This document shows positions 42,590-51,364 of a stretch of 64,000 nucleotides of DNA, one piece after another (the first letter of the stretch is position 1; the number at the start of each line of letters is the position of its first letter). Below the pieces are notes generated by a model, which made no database searches, had not been told where the DNA came from, and saw nothing but the letters and a program-made list of their open reading frames with translations. The position numbers and the translations under genes were made by a program. Source of the stretch: an uncultured Nitrospira sp. (GTDB lineage Bacteria > Nitrospirota > Nitrospiria > Nitrospirales > Nitrospiraceae); NCBI GenBank assembly GCA_902500785.1, contig CABVRW010000016.1, forward strand, positions 1 to 64,000, written 5' to 3'.

Positions 42590-43264
42590 ATGGACATTAC
42601 ATCAGGGCAAGTTATGCAGGCACGGTTGCCGTCCGGGCTCGATACGTTTTCCTTTCACAAGACGCCGGTCCTGGTCGTCGAGAATTTTTGGTCGGCTGAG
42701 GAGCGCGCCCAGTTTCGAGAGGCCATGGATCGGGCGAACTGGAATCAGTTGCAGGATTCGTCGTATCTCCGGCAGGATTTTCCCAATTCCGGGAACTGGG
42801 CGAAAGCCGAGATCGCCCCACCGCAAGGCCGACTTCTCTTAAGCCGCTTGGAACTGCCCTGCATTCAGCAATATGTCGAGTCGTTTCCAAACATCATCAG
42901 GCGTCACCTAGGGTTCAGCTATTATTCCTACGGTGCCGGGGACTGCCTCTTACTCCATGATGACACGGACCAAGGACGTCCGGTCGGCGCGAAGCCCCCG
43001 CCTCTTCGCCGTCTCGCACTGGTCAGTTATTTCCACGAAGAATGGGAATGCGATTGGGGTGGGGAACTGATGCTCTATTCAGCGACGGGTGAACGGCAAG
43101 GTGGAAAGCCGGATCTGGTCATCACGCATTGCATCCCTCCGAAGCCGGGATCCTTGGTCCTGTTTACCGTGCCGCGGTTTCATCGAGTGTCTCGGGTGGA
43201 CCAAACAGCCAGGGATCACAAGCGTCTCTCCATCGCCGGCTGGTTCATGACCGAACATGCTTGA
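42590..43264 (+). CDS. 2-oxoglutarate/Fe(II)-dependent oxygenase, prolyl-hydroxylase type
   Basis: A 224-residue dioxygenase. The iron triad is visible as H..D in LLLHDDTD (about residues 119-126) and a distal His in PRFHRVSRV. The 2-oxoglutarate-binding Arg is in KRLSIAGWF. The DWGGELMLY block is typical of 2OG-FeII oxygenases of the P4H fold. ATG at 42590 is chosen; the ORF upstream of it overlaps the permease gene. It begins 35 bp after the ABC permease and may modify what is exported or a protein of the transporter. Confidence 0.87.
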   Translation: MDITSGQVMQARLPSGLDTFSFHKTPVLVVENFWSAEERAQFREAMDRANWNQLQDSSYLRQDFPNSGNWAKAEIAPPQGRLLLSRLELPCIQQYVESFPNIIRRHLGFSYYSYGAGDCLLLHDDTDQGRPVGAKPPPLRRLALVSYFHEEWECDWGGELMLYSATGERQGGKPDLVITHCIPPKPGSLVLFTVPRFHRVSRVDQTARDHKRLSIAGWFMTEHA

Positions 43265-43392
43265 CCGGTGCGTCCGTGAGTTTCACCCGTATAACATCCG
43301 TTCCAAGTTGATGTGCGAATTGGTGGGTGGTGTTCCTGGCGAGGCAGAGGATTGGGACACTATGCTTTAGAAACCTGAACGTGACGAGCGGT

Positions 43393-43998
43393 CTACAGAT
43401 TTCGGTGGGCGGTCACGATCAGGATCTGGGCCGGTTTTCTGCTGTGGTTCCGCCAGCAATGATGGATTTCAGACGGAATACATGCGGCATCGCCCCGCTT
43501 GAGATTGTAGGCCTGTTCTTCCAATGTGAGTTCTACGGTTCCCTGAAGGACGACCGCCAACTGTTCAGCCCGTCGTACATACGGACGTGATCCGCTGGCG
43601 CCACCTGCTTCCAACGTAATGACCATGGGTTCCAGCTGACTGTCCTCGCTGATGGGCCCGATCGCTTCAATTTTGGCCCGAGACCATTCACTTTCCACGA
43701 CCGGCCGCGCATCGGCGCGAATGACAGCCGCGTGGGATGGACTGGTGGTCCCGAAAAACTCCCCGAGGGTCACGCCGAGTGCGAAGGCAATTCGTTCGGT
43801 GGAGGCAATCGATGGTGAGGCTTGCCGGAGTTCGACCTGTGAAATAAAACTCGGGGAGAAGCCACACTTGTCGGCGAGTGTTCGGATAGAGAGGTGCTGG
43901 TTCTTGCGGAGGCGACGGACAATCTCGCCGACATGAATATTTTTGGGGGTTGAGCCCGGGTGGCTCCGCAGCGAGGAATGGTTTTGTTTCTTTTCCAC
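43393..43998 (-). CDS. XRE-family regulator with cupin sensor domain
   Basis: A 201-residue transcription regulator. The N-terminal XRE helix-turn-helix spans about 23-80 (IVRRLRKNQHLSIRTLADKCGFSPSFISQVE). The C-terminal cupin_2 domain spans about 120-196 (QLAVVLQGTVELTLEEQAYNLKRGDAACIPSEIHHCWRN). The layout is that of PuuR/SutR-like regulators that sense small metabolites. The start is GTG. It is the last minus-strand gene of the cluster from 50.5 kb and may control it. Confidence 0.88.
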   Translation of the reverse strand: MEKKQNHSSLRSHPGSTPKNIHVGEIVRRLRKNQHLSIRTLADKCGFSPSFISQVELRQASPSIASTERIAFALGVTLGEFFGTTSPSHAAVIRADARPVVESEWSRAKIEAIGPISEDSQLEPMVITLEAGGASGSRPYVRRAEQLAVVLQGTVELTLEEQAYNLKRGDAACIPSEIHHCWRNHSRKPAQILIVTAHRNL

Positions 43999-44377
43999 TT
44001 GGTCCTGTCCTTAGGCGTCTTCGCTGGAAGCTGAGGTGACTCGTGTCGACTGTTTCCAGGCGAGCCGCAGATTTGGATGCACCAGGGAGGCGCATCTGAC
44101 CCACAGCGGAAGATTTCGGCCACGTCTTGGCAGAGACGGATGATCGAGCGCGTTTTGACCATGAGGAAGTGAACCCTCACCGGGCGCGTGGCCGGGGTTC
44201 AACGAATGCCGGTACGACGCGGTCTTCGCGCCGCGTATTGCGTGCTCCATCGTCATAAGCTGCGCTTGTCGGATCGCCATTGATGCAGTTCCAAGTCCGG
44301 TCCGAAGCGAGCGTCCTCTCGCGCCGCCCTGATCCTTCTTCCCGAGAGAACGTTGCAGCAGCGCATCGCTGATGCTG
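43999..44377 (-). other. Intergenic stretch between the Wzt-like gene and the XRE gene
   Basis: A 379-bp region. The overlapping short ORFs within it have no family features and read as shadows of non-coding sequence. It should hold the XRE gene's promoter, but no clear -35/-10 pair or hairpin was seen. Confidence 0.5.
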
Positions 44378-45664
44378 TCATACTGCTTGCCCTTGCTCCG
44401 GTGAATAGCGAGTTCTCCATTCCAGCAAGGGGCGAACGACTCCCGGCCATCGGCCGTGAAAATCCCCTCGTGCGGAATCTCCATCCCCGCTGTCGTCCAC
44501 ACGAAATCCGATGGCTCGGGGCACATGGACGTGCAGGCGAAACGGAGTTTCGGTCATCATGAGGGATGACACGGACATCATCCCCTCGGAAAGTAAATTC
44601 CCTGGAATTCTCGCAGTGGAAGTATATCGACCAGTCGGACGAGGAGTCCGCTGCCAGGCCGGGTCTCTGTCATGTGCGATAAACACCAGGACATCTTCGT
44701 CGTTATATAGATTGAAGACCGGCACAAAAATACGCCCGGCTTTCACGACATCGAATTCCACTTCGAGATCAATCGGTTTTCGTATATCGAATCGATCTGT
44801 CATGACCCCGGCCTCAGTCCGGACCCGCACGGCGCGCAGCCGGACCACGTCATTGCCCGGAGCCTGGCCGGGATCGGGCCATTCGACGGAGGGCTGGATG
44901 TGACCGGCATGCAGATAGTGATTGACCACCTCATGCGCCGGCCCGGCCTGCACCACTTCCCCCTTGTTCAGCAAAATCGCGCGAGAACACAACCGAGTGA
45001 TCGCCGGCATGTCGTGGGAGACCAGAATCACCGTCCGCCCATGTTTCCCCACATCTTCCATCTTCCCCATGCACTTCTTTTGAAACCGGACGTCCCCGAC
45101 CGCCAGCACCTCATCGACGATGAGAATGGCCGGATCCATATGAGCCAACACGGAGAACCCCAGCCGCACATACATGCCGCTGGAATAATGTTTGACCGGA
45201 GTGTCGATAAACTGCTCCACTTCGGCGAACGCGACGATTTCGTCGAATTTCCGGGCGATCTCCTGCCGCGTCATCCCGAGAATCGCCCCACTCATGAAGA
45301 CGTTGTCGCGACCGGTCAGTTCGGGATGGAAGCCCGTGCCCACTTCCAACAAACCGCAAAACCGGCCGTGAATGACCGCCCGCCCGGTGGTGGGTTCGGT
45401 GACCCGGGAGAGGATCTTCAGGAGCGTGCTCTTGCCCGAGCCGTTGGTGCCGATGACCCCGAAGACTTCGCCTTGCTTGATCTCAAACGAGACGTCGCGC
45501 AGCGCCCACAGGGTGTCCTGGGTCGGGGCGGCGGCCGGCCGGCGGCCGCTGAGACGGCGGAGGCCACGCGTCAAGGCTCCGGCGAGAGAGGCGTCCTGGG
45601 CATGTATCGCCCCCAGGCGATACCGCTTGGACAACCCGGTGACGCTGACGGCTGTGTCGCTCAT
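44378..45664 (-). CDS. Wzt-like ABC ATPase with C-terminal carbohydrate-binding domain
   Basis: A 428-residue protein. The ATPase half (about 1-250) has Walker A GTNGSGKST, the signature HYSSGMYVRLGFS and Walker B ILIVDEVLAVGD, with the long insertion typical of O-antigen and teichoic acid exporters (TagH/Wzt). The C-terminal half (about 265-428) is a Wzt_C-type beta-sandwich (VEFDVVKAGRIFVPVFNLYNDED, PGVVRPLLEW) that binds the glycan end. The partner permease Wzm is not in the window, so it must be elsewhere or lost. Confidence 0.9.
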   Translation of the reverse strand: MSDTAVSVTGLSKRYRLGAIHAQDASLAGALTRGLRRLSGRRPAAAPTQDTLWALRDVSFEIKQGEVFGVIGTNGSGKSTLLKILSRVTEPTTGRAVIHGRFCGLLEVGTGFHPELTGRDNVFMSGAILGMTRQEIARKFDEIVAFAEVEQFIDTPVKHYSSGMYVRLGFSVLAHMDPAILIVDEVLAVGDVRFQKKCMGKMEDVGKHGRTVILVSHDMPAITRLCSRAILLNKGEVVQAGPAHEVVNHYLHAGHIQPSVEWPDPGQAPGNDVVRLRAVRVRTEAGVMTDRFDIRKPIDLEVEFDVVKAGRIFVPVFNLYNDEDVLVFIAHDRDPAWQRTPRPTGRYTSTARIPGNLLSEGMMSVSSLMMTETPFRLHVHVPRAIGFRVDDSGDGDSARGDFHGRWPGVVRPLLEWRTRYSPEQGQAV

Positions 45665-45668
45665 CTAT

Positions 45669-45754
45669 ATCAACCTACGTTTGGCATCGCGGATGTGCTC
45701 GGCACGCGGTGTGTCCTGGCATGGAAGAGGTCGGCGTTGCCCTGTTAGGTTGAT
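45669..45754. repeat. Spaced inverted repeat upstream of the Wzt-like gene
   Basis: ATCAACCTA (45669-45677) and TAGGTTGAT (45746-45754) are exact inverted copies 68 bp apart, just 5 bp upstream of the Wzt-like start codon. They could be two operator half-sites. The 9-bp length makes chance occurrence possible. Confidence 0.3.
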
Positions 45755-45874
45755 CGACTCGAGCTTGAATGAACGCATGGGATATCGCTCCAATAATTCA
45801 GCATCCTGATATTCGTCTGGCCCGTGTCGCATAGGGGGAACTCCCCTTAGCCGGCTCGGGTGAGAGGCCGTGGG

Positions 45875-46111
45875 TTACCGCGCGCCCTTGTCCACCAGGA
45901 AGTGCTTGAGTTCCCCGATATTCTTCATCTCGGCCAACTCATTGCCTTTGAAGCGGATTCCGAAAGCCTGTTCGATGCCGAACATGAGATTGATATGGGC
46001 CACAGAGTCCCATCCTTCGATATCAGTCGCCGTCATCTCGTCGGTCAGCGTGAGAGTCTCGTTGTCGAATACCTGGCGAAACACTTCTTCCAGTCGATCG
46101 TGCAACTCCAT
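45875..46111 (-). CDS. Acyl carrier protein
   Basis: A 78-residue phosphopantetheine carrier. The modified Ser36 sits in EGWDSVAHINLM, with the typical four-helix pattern (LEEVFRQVFDNE, FGIRFKGNELAEMKNIGELKHFLVDKG). WDS rather than DSLD shows it is a discrete carrier from a specialised pathway rather than fatty-acid AcpP. It lies 154 bp downstream of the MaoC-SDR gene and in the same direction as an FkbH gene, whose products are usually loaded on such carriers. Confidence 0.92.
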   Translation of the reverse strand: MELHDRLEEVFRQVFDNETLTLTDEMTATDIEGWDSVAHINLMFGIEQAFGIRFKGNELAEMKNIGELKHFLVDKGAR

Positions 46112-46265
46112 TCATTCCCCCAGATCAGTGCGGTGTGTGATCACGTATCCATCAATATGTAGTCGGCAAGAAGACCCGGTTCCAGGTCGCCTGTTTTGTG
46201 AGCCTGCCTCAGACGGCCACATCATGCGTCCGGTTTGCTTCGTTCTGAGGTGGTTCCGCCGATAT

Positions 46266-47813
46266 CTAAAATGCCTCCAGTATCTGTACTCCCTGTGACG
46301 GCTCAGGGCAAGCCAGCCGATTGACGATCGCAGCGGCGGCCTGCTCGACCGGCATGGCTCCCTGCCGCCCCACGGTCGTGTTGGTCTGATCCGTCAATAA
46401 TTTTGGCGGCCTGACAATCAGACTATGGACCTGTGGGTAGTGAGCGGCCGCCCAGTGCATCAGTCCCTCGATCGCACATTTTGCCGTGACATAGTGGGGC
46501 CACTCCGGTGGAAGGTCTTTCACAAATGCCGAGGAAATAAACACGTTCCACCCGGAACGTGGGGCCAAGGCGCTGAGAAGGGCGGACATGGGTATGCCGG
46601 CCATCGCGACACTCTGTGCAAGGAAGTCCTGAAACTGGGCGAATTTCTCCGGTACGAACGGCAGGGGGCGAATAGGCGGCGACGCATTGCATATCAGTAG
46701 ATCGAGTCCACCGTACCGTTCGATAAGATTTTGCCGCACCGTTCGGCACCATTGGATATCCGAAGCATCTCCTTGAAGCAGCTCAATCGTTCCGAACGTG
46801 CTTCCAAGGCTCGTCCGAATCCGCTCCGCTTCCGTCGTGCACTGATGGTAGTTGAGAAACACTGTGCAGCCTTGTGAGGCCAACGCCTGAGTAATCGCAG
46901 CGCCGAGGCCTCGGCTGCCGCCGATAACCAATGCGATCTTTCCCTTCAGTTGTTCCGATCTCGGCAGCAGATCCGTGAGGCGACGGAGAGAGGGCTGCGG
47001 AGAATCCTGCCGTACGAAGGCCCACATTTCGGCGGCCGCGCAAACCGTGGGGCCGGCCGACAGCATGCCGGTGGTATGCAGCAGATCCAAGCGTTCGTCA
47101 AAGTCCTGAATGGTCACATCGTAGCGGAGCGGATTTTCCTGAGGGCCATCCTCAGGATGAAACGTGAGTTCCAAGCGCCAAAATACGGCGCGCTTTCCCG
47201 GCAGCTCCATCCCGACGACAAAACTTGCCCACATCATGGCTGAGATGTGCAGTGCGGTGGCGCCCTTTTGCGAAAGCTCCCAGCGACGAATCACTTCTGC
47301 CAATTCGGTGATCGCGGGCCCGTATGCGCCGGTCACGCGAGTTCCTGCGAGCAGGTTCTCTTTCTTCAGGTCTGCCGCTTCCGCGGAACAGGCCACCTCT
47401 TGCACGGGTGTTTCTCGTGCGTCCTCATGCCGAGGCACAAAGGTAAAAGTCGCCTTCAGCATCAGGCGGGTGGCATCATAGAATTTTACGACCGCGCGGT
47501 CTGTCGTTGGTTCGCTGACCTCCAGGCGGTAGGGAATTCCGACGGCGAGGGGATTGCGAAACTCAATCGAGATGCGCTGCAGCAGTCGATCGTGGCGATC
47601 GGAAAGCCGGCCGAGGGCCGCCAGCACGCCAAGCATCCCGAATACCACGGGCTCGCCGTAGGGTGTGGTCCGCGCATATTCCTCGGAGATATGCAGGGGA
47701 TTCCTATCCCGGCTGGCTGCGCTGAATTGTGCAAGATCCTGAGTTGTGAAAGAGACCGTAGTCTTGCGCGGCAGGGAGGATCGAGACCCAGGCGACGGTT
47801 CAGGGAGCCCCAT
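46266..47813 (-). CDS. MaoC/hotdog plus SDR fusion protein
   Basis: A 515-residue fusion. A MaoC-like hydratase domain covers about 20-135 with catalytic pair D36 and H41 (SRDRNPLH). A second hotdog-like domain spans about 165-270. A short-chain dehydrogenase covers about 290-515, with the cofactor loop GGSRGLG (298-304), NAS (376-378) and the catalytic Y441-x3-K445. It should reduce a beta-keto acyl group and add or remove water on one chain, probably on an ACP. It overlaps the FkbH gene by 14 bp, so the two proteins are made together. Confidence 0.85.
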   Translation of the reverse strand: MGLPEPSPGSRSSLPRKTTVSFTTQDLAQFSAASRDRNPLHISEEYARTTPYGEPVVFGMLGVLAALGRLSDRHDRLLQRISIEFRNPLAVGIPYRLEVSEPTTDRAVVKFYDATRLMLKATFTFVPRHEDARETPVQEVACSAEAADLKKENLLAGTRVTGAYGPAITELAEVIRRWELSQKGATALHISAMMWASFVVGMELPGKRAVFWRLELTFHPEDGPQENPLRYDVTIQDFDERLDLLHTTGMLSAGPTVCAAAEMWAFVRQDSPQPSLRRLTDLLPRSEQLKGKIALVIGGSRGLGAAITQALASQGCTVFLNYHQCTTEAERIRTSLGSTFGTIELLQGDASDIQWCRTVRQNLIERYGGLDLLICNASPPIRPLPFVPEKFAQFQDFLAQSVAMAGIPMSALLSALAPRSGWNVFISSAFVKDLPPEWPHYVTAKCAIEGLMHWAAAHYPQVHSLIVRPPKLLTDQTNTTVGRQGAMPVEQAAAAIVNRLACPEPSQGVQILEAF

Positions 47814-49797
47814 CAGCGATCTCCCAGGATTCGACGGTCTTCACAAACGTATTGGTAATCGGGCCTTTGACCCGGAGGTCATAGGTCCAGAGTTCAGGTC
47901 CGGCAGGGCTGTCGAGGCGCTCAAAGCCATGTTTGGCATAGGCATCCGCCGACATCGCATTCTTTTGCGTCGGAATGTAGGTTCCTCGGAGTGAGGTGCA
48001 CCCGAGCTGCGCTGCCCGTCGACAGAGATGCTCCAGCATCGTTGCCTCAACGGTCCGTCCGATGACCCGGCAGCTCATAAGCCAGCTGTCTATCTCCAGA
48101 ACGTCTTCGTGACGTTGCGCGATCATCACACTCACGAGCCCATGGTCGGTGTAGCGATCGCGTAACCGCAATGCCAAATGGACACACCTCGCATCCTGGA
48201 CGAAGGCTTCCAATTGCGACATGCCATGACGCCGGGTGGTGAGATTGAATTGGTTGGTTTTTCCGATGAGCTGGGCGATCCGCGGCAACTGCGACGCATC
48301 GAACGGTGTGACGATGGCCTGCATTCGAAGGCTGCGGTAGAAATCTTCGATGGATCCGGCAGCCGCTTCCAGCTCCTTGATCTGGGCTCTGGCGCGATAT
48401 TGGTCGGTCCGCTCATGATCTTCCGCGGTCAATGAGCTGGTTTCAAGCAGGAGATATTGCGACAGGGTCCTGACGTAATACGAGGGATCTTCCGGCATGG
48501 GGATGACATCAACCTCAGGCAGGAACTTGCGTACGATCTCGCGTTCGACAGGGTTGTCATCGACAAACACCAACGCATCCAAACCGATTTGCAGCGTTTT
48601 GGCGATTGTGCGGATATTGTCGGGCTTGGATTCCCAATTGGCGACGAAGAGGGCAATGTCTTGCATCTTCAGCCGCATCTCCGAATGCTTTTCGAAGGGT
48701 TGGAGGGCATCGGCGTGGTTGTTTTTTGAGCAGACTGCCAAGATGATGCCCTTGCGCTTGAGTTTCAGAAGATATTCCTGGAATGCTACAAACGCCTCGC
48801 CGTCCGCTCCGTGGCCTAATTTGATGCCCGCCAGTCCGTCTTCCGCAATCACACCGCCCCACAGCGTATTGTCCAAATCCAACACGAGGCATTTACGGCT
48901 TAACCCAAGATCCGCAGCGATCACTGTGGCGGTATGTCTGGCGAGCAAAGGGAGGGCCTCAAGTGCGACCGCTTGTTTCGACAGATGCCAATAGCGCGGA
49001 TCGCACCAACGCTGTTTTCCGATGAGCGCCGACAGGCGCTCGCAATCGACCAGGGATACCGCGTTCGCGGCCGCTTCACCCAACCGCGTATTGACCGCCT
49101 GTGCCATCATGTATTGAGAGCCGGGAAGCCTGGTTGCCAGATGGCCGATCGGTATCTCGCAGGGCAATGCAAAGTTATGCTGGACGATTCGTGCACGGGA
49201 GCGGTCGGCAACCATCTGCCAGAGGCCGGTCCAGCGACTCACTTCCTTGCGAACATCCTCTTCCGGGGTCTGGCTGAATTCGGGGAGATGGAGCTCTCCG
49301 TCGTGAACCGCCAGGACGACGATATCCGGAGCAAAGGCATAGAGCCCGCTCTTGGGGTCGATGATGTCTTGCTGATATTGCCCGTACTGGCTTTCATACA
49401 GACCGACTTGGATTCCGAGTCTCGCCGCCGCCAGGCACAACACCGGGCAAAATTGGGTCGTGGTGTAGCTGCCGAGGAGTGCAATTTTGATCGACCTGAC
49501 CGCCGGCCGCTCGGCTTTTAGGGCATTGCGTTGAAACAGGCCCCAGCCTGCTTGCCACGCTGTAAAGTCGTCGCCTGAATCAACAATGGAAAGAGCCCAT
49601 CGACAGGCCTCTGCATGATGCTCAATCTGTTCGTAGCTTCGTGCAAGCTTGAGGCACAGGTCGGCCGTCGGCGGAGTGGTCACCCCATCCAGATAGGCTT
49701 GGATCGCACGTTCGATCTGTCCCTTCTTGCGGAAGGCATCACCACGGGCCTCCGGGGTGGCAGAGGAACTCGAGTACGGTATCCGGGCTGTATTCAT
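47800..49797 (-). CDS. FkbH-like HAD protein with C-terminal GNAT-like domain
   Basis: A 665-residue protein. A helical N-terminus (about 15-85, TPR-like) leads to an SGNH-like region (about 100-290). The HAD domain follows, with the DxDxT motif at D307-L-D309-N-T311 (LDLDNTLWGGVI), CSKNN and FVDDNPVEREIV. The C-terminal domain (about 480-650) resembles a GNAT fold. FkbH enzymes take 1,3-bisphosphoglycerate and load glycerate on an ACP thiol. ATG at 49797 is used; the ORF to 50004 would overlap the next gene. Confidence 0.9.
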   Translation of the reverse strand: MNTARIPYSSSSATPEARGDAFRKKGQIERAIQAYLDGVTTPPTADLCLKLARSYEQIEHHAEACRWALSIVDSGDDFTAWQAGWGLFQRNALKAERPAVRSIKIALLGSYTTTQFCPVLCLAAARLGIQVGLYESQYGQYQQDIIDPKSGLYAFAPDIVVLAVHDGELHLPEFSQTPEEDVRKEVSRWTGLWQMVADRSRARIVQHNFALPCEIPIGHLATRLPGSQYMMAQAVNTRLGEAAANAVSLVDCERLSALIGKQRWCDPRYWHLSKQAVALEALPLLARHTATVIAADLGLSRKCLVLDLDNTLWGGVIAEDGLAGIKLGHGADGEAFVAFQEYLLKLKRKGIILAVCSKNNHADALQPFEKHSEMRLKMQDIALFVANWESKPDNIRTIAKTLQIGLDALVFVDDNPVEREIVRKFLPEVDVIPMPEDPSYYVRTLSQYLLLETSSLTAEDHERTDQYRARAQIKELEAAAGSIEDFYRSLRMQAIVTPFDASQLPRIAQLIGKTNQFNLTTRRHGMSQLEAFVQDARCVHLALRLRDRYTDHGLVSVMIAQRHEDVLEIDSWLMSCRVIGRTVEATMLEHLCRRAAQLGCTSLRGTYIPTQKNAMSADAYAKHGFERLDSPAGPELWTYDLRVKGPITNTFVKTVESWEIADGAP

Positions 49798-49918
49798 GAA
49801 GGGCGGTCTACTTTCCTCTATGCAGGTTGATCGGATGCGAGGATTCTCCGACAAGGACAATCCCCGGATGATGGACGAAGCAGGGTTCCTTCTTAGGTCA
49901 CTCTCTTGTCGGACGCGT

Positions 49919-50497
49919 TCATTTCTCTCGAACCACCTGCGGCGCGGTTCGCAACTGGATGACACGAGGGGCTTCAGCAAATACTCTCGCTCCGGCTGGG
50001 ACATCCGACATCACGACCGCGTTCGGTCCAATGACCGCACCGTCGCCGATCTTGACTCCGGCAAAGATCACCGCGCCGGGTCCAACTTCAACCCGTTGTC
50101 CGAGTTTTGGGCCCTTGTGCAGGGTTTTTTCCCCGCCATATCCCGCTCCGATCGTGGCGCCGTGGCGGATCAGGCAGTCGTCCCCGATCTCGGATTTCCA
50201 ATGAAAGACGATTCCATGTTGATGGACCAGCCATAGTCTTCGTCCGAGCGTGACCTCCAATGGAATTTCAATCCCATAATGATTCCGCACATAACGATAC
50301 ATCACATGGTAGAGGGTGAGCAGGACGGATTTGAGCACGCCGCTGCGCCGAGCCGAGAGCCAGGTGCCAAAGCGATGGATGGCGATCGCTCGAAAGCCAG
50401 GCATGGTCCAGTCGCGGCTGTTCACGGTCCAGTCTTCAAGGATCTGATTCCGTAGCTCTTGTAGCCCTTGATACAGCCTGACGAATGTCCCCAGCAT
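49919..50497 (-). CDS. Serine O-acetyltransferase-like hexapeptide transferase
   Basis: A 192-residue left-handed beta-helix acyltransferase. The SAT signature is HQHGIVFHWKSEIGDDCLIRHGATIGAGYGGEKTLHKGPKLG in the family, of which HGIVFHW, IRHGATIGAGYGG and KGPKLG are seen here. Its N-terminus is shorter than in CysE (about 270 residues). ATG at 50497 has AGGTG five bases upstream. In this cluster it could either make O-acetylserine or move an acyl group in a surface-glycan or small-molecule pathway. It is the first gene of the minus-strand run. Confidence 0.82.
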   Translation of the reverse strand: MLGTFVRLYQGLQELRNQILEDWTVNSRDWTMPGFRAIAIHRFGTWLSARRSGVLKSVLLTLYHVMYRYVRNHYGIEIPLEVTLGRRLWLVHQHGIVFHWKSEIGDDCLIRHGATIGAGYGGEKTLHKGPKLGQRVEVGPGAVIFAGVKIGDGAVIGPNAVVMSDVPAGARVFAEAPRVIQLRTAPQVVREK

Positions 50498-51364
50498 CGG
50501 CACCTCGGTCACGTGAATGAATATGGTTCGAACGTTCATGTGGTGCGGTCGCGGCCCTGGATTCTGTCGGGCGAGGAGGTCGACGGTGTCTGCGCAAGCC
50601 CTGGTATTGTGGAGGGCGTGGCCGGACCAATCATGACCGGTATCGGGTAACTGATTTTGGAGTATGCCGTATATAGGGAGCTAGGCGTCATGATGCGGTA
50701 GCCGTGCGCGCGAGTGAGCAAGGGGGGCATAGCTAGGCAGAATTCCTCCGGTTCGCGGCCGGTCATCAAGCCTAAGACATACTCTTAGAAACATGGGCTA
50801 TCTTAGCATATGTCCAGTACTACTGGACAAGGTAAAATCCATTTCACGGGAGTGAATCGGGTTGTCATTCTGAGTCTCCTCGTGCGCAAGGCCTTCCAGA
50901 GCCCGCCCATATGGCTCAGCAATGACTGGCCGTTGCACCATTGCCGGTCTGGCTGTTGATCGCGCATTGTGATGTGACCGTCGACTTCGATTCATGAGGG
51001 CGAACCCGCGGGGCGTGGGCGATGAAGGCGCCATGATTTGTTGTGCCGTATGGCCAGCCCCGTTCGGTCGAGTCCTGGAGAGTTCGTCATACGTGTCATG
51101 GTCCGATCGATGCCTATCGAGAGTGGGACGAGACCTATTTTCATGGCTTGTATGGCGGGGGGACGCATGGTACTATCCCGCGTCTCCCGCTGGGGCCTGG
51201 TGAGGGATGCGTTGAAATAGTTCAGGCCTGACTCGATGTTGCCTTGCCCGGGAATCTAATCGAAAGCCAGACCCAAGTCGCCCCGTTACGTCGCGTCTTC
51301 GGCCCGTCCTTTCCCTTTCTTTCCTTCGTTCAAGACAATGTCACTACCCAAGAGGAGGACCCAC
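50498..51364. other. 0.87-kb gene-poor region with operator-like palindromes
   Basis: No ORF here has family features or a good ribosome site. It holds two adjacent inverted repeats (50772-50788 and 50812-50828) and then the leader of the RRM gene. The minus-strand run from 50497 must have its promoter here, and the RRM gene's promoter lies in its right part. I see no tRNA, IS remnant or terminator. Confidence 0.6.
50772..50828. promoter_or_regulatory. Two adjacent palindromes, candidate operators
   Basis: CTAAGA-CATAC-TCTTAG (50772-50788) and GTCCAGTA-C-TACTGGAC (50812-50828, 8-bp perfect arms). A third TCTTAG is at 50801-50806. Spacing of about 40 bp between centres suggests a regulator acting on the promoter for the divergent genes. 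Confidence 0.45.

Noticed and set aside
44011-44526. 171-residue minus-strand ORF and a nested 65-residue ORF
   Set aside because: They overlap the 3' end of the Wzt-like gene in another frame and have no family features.
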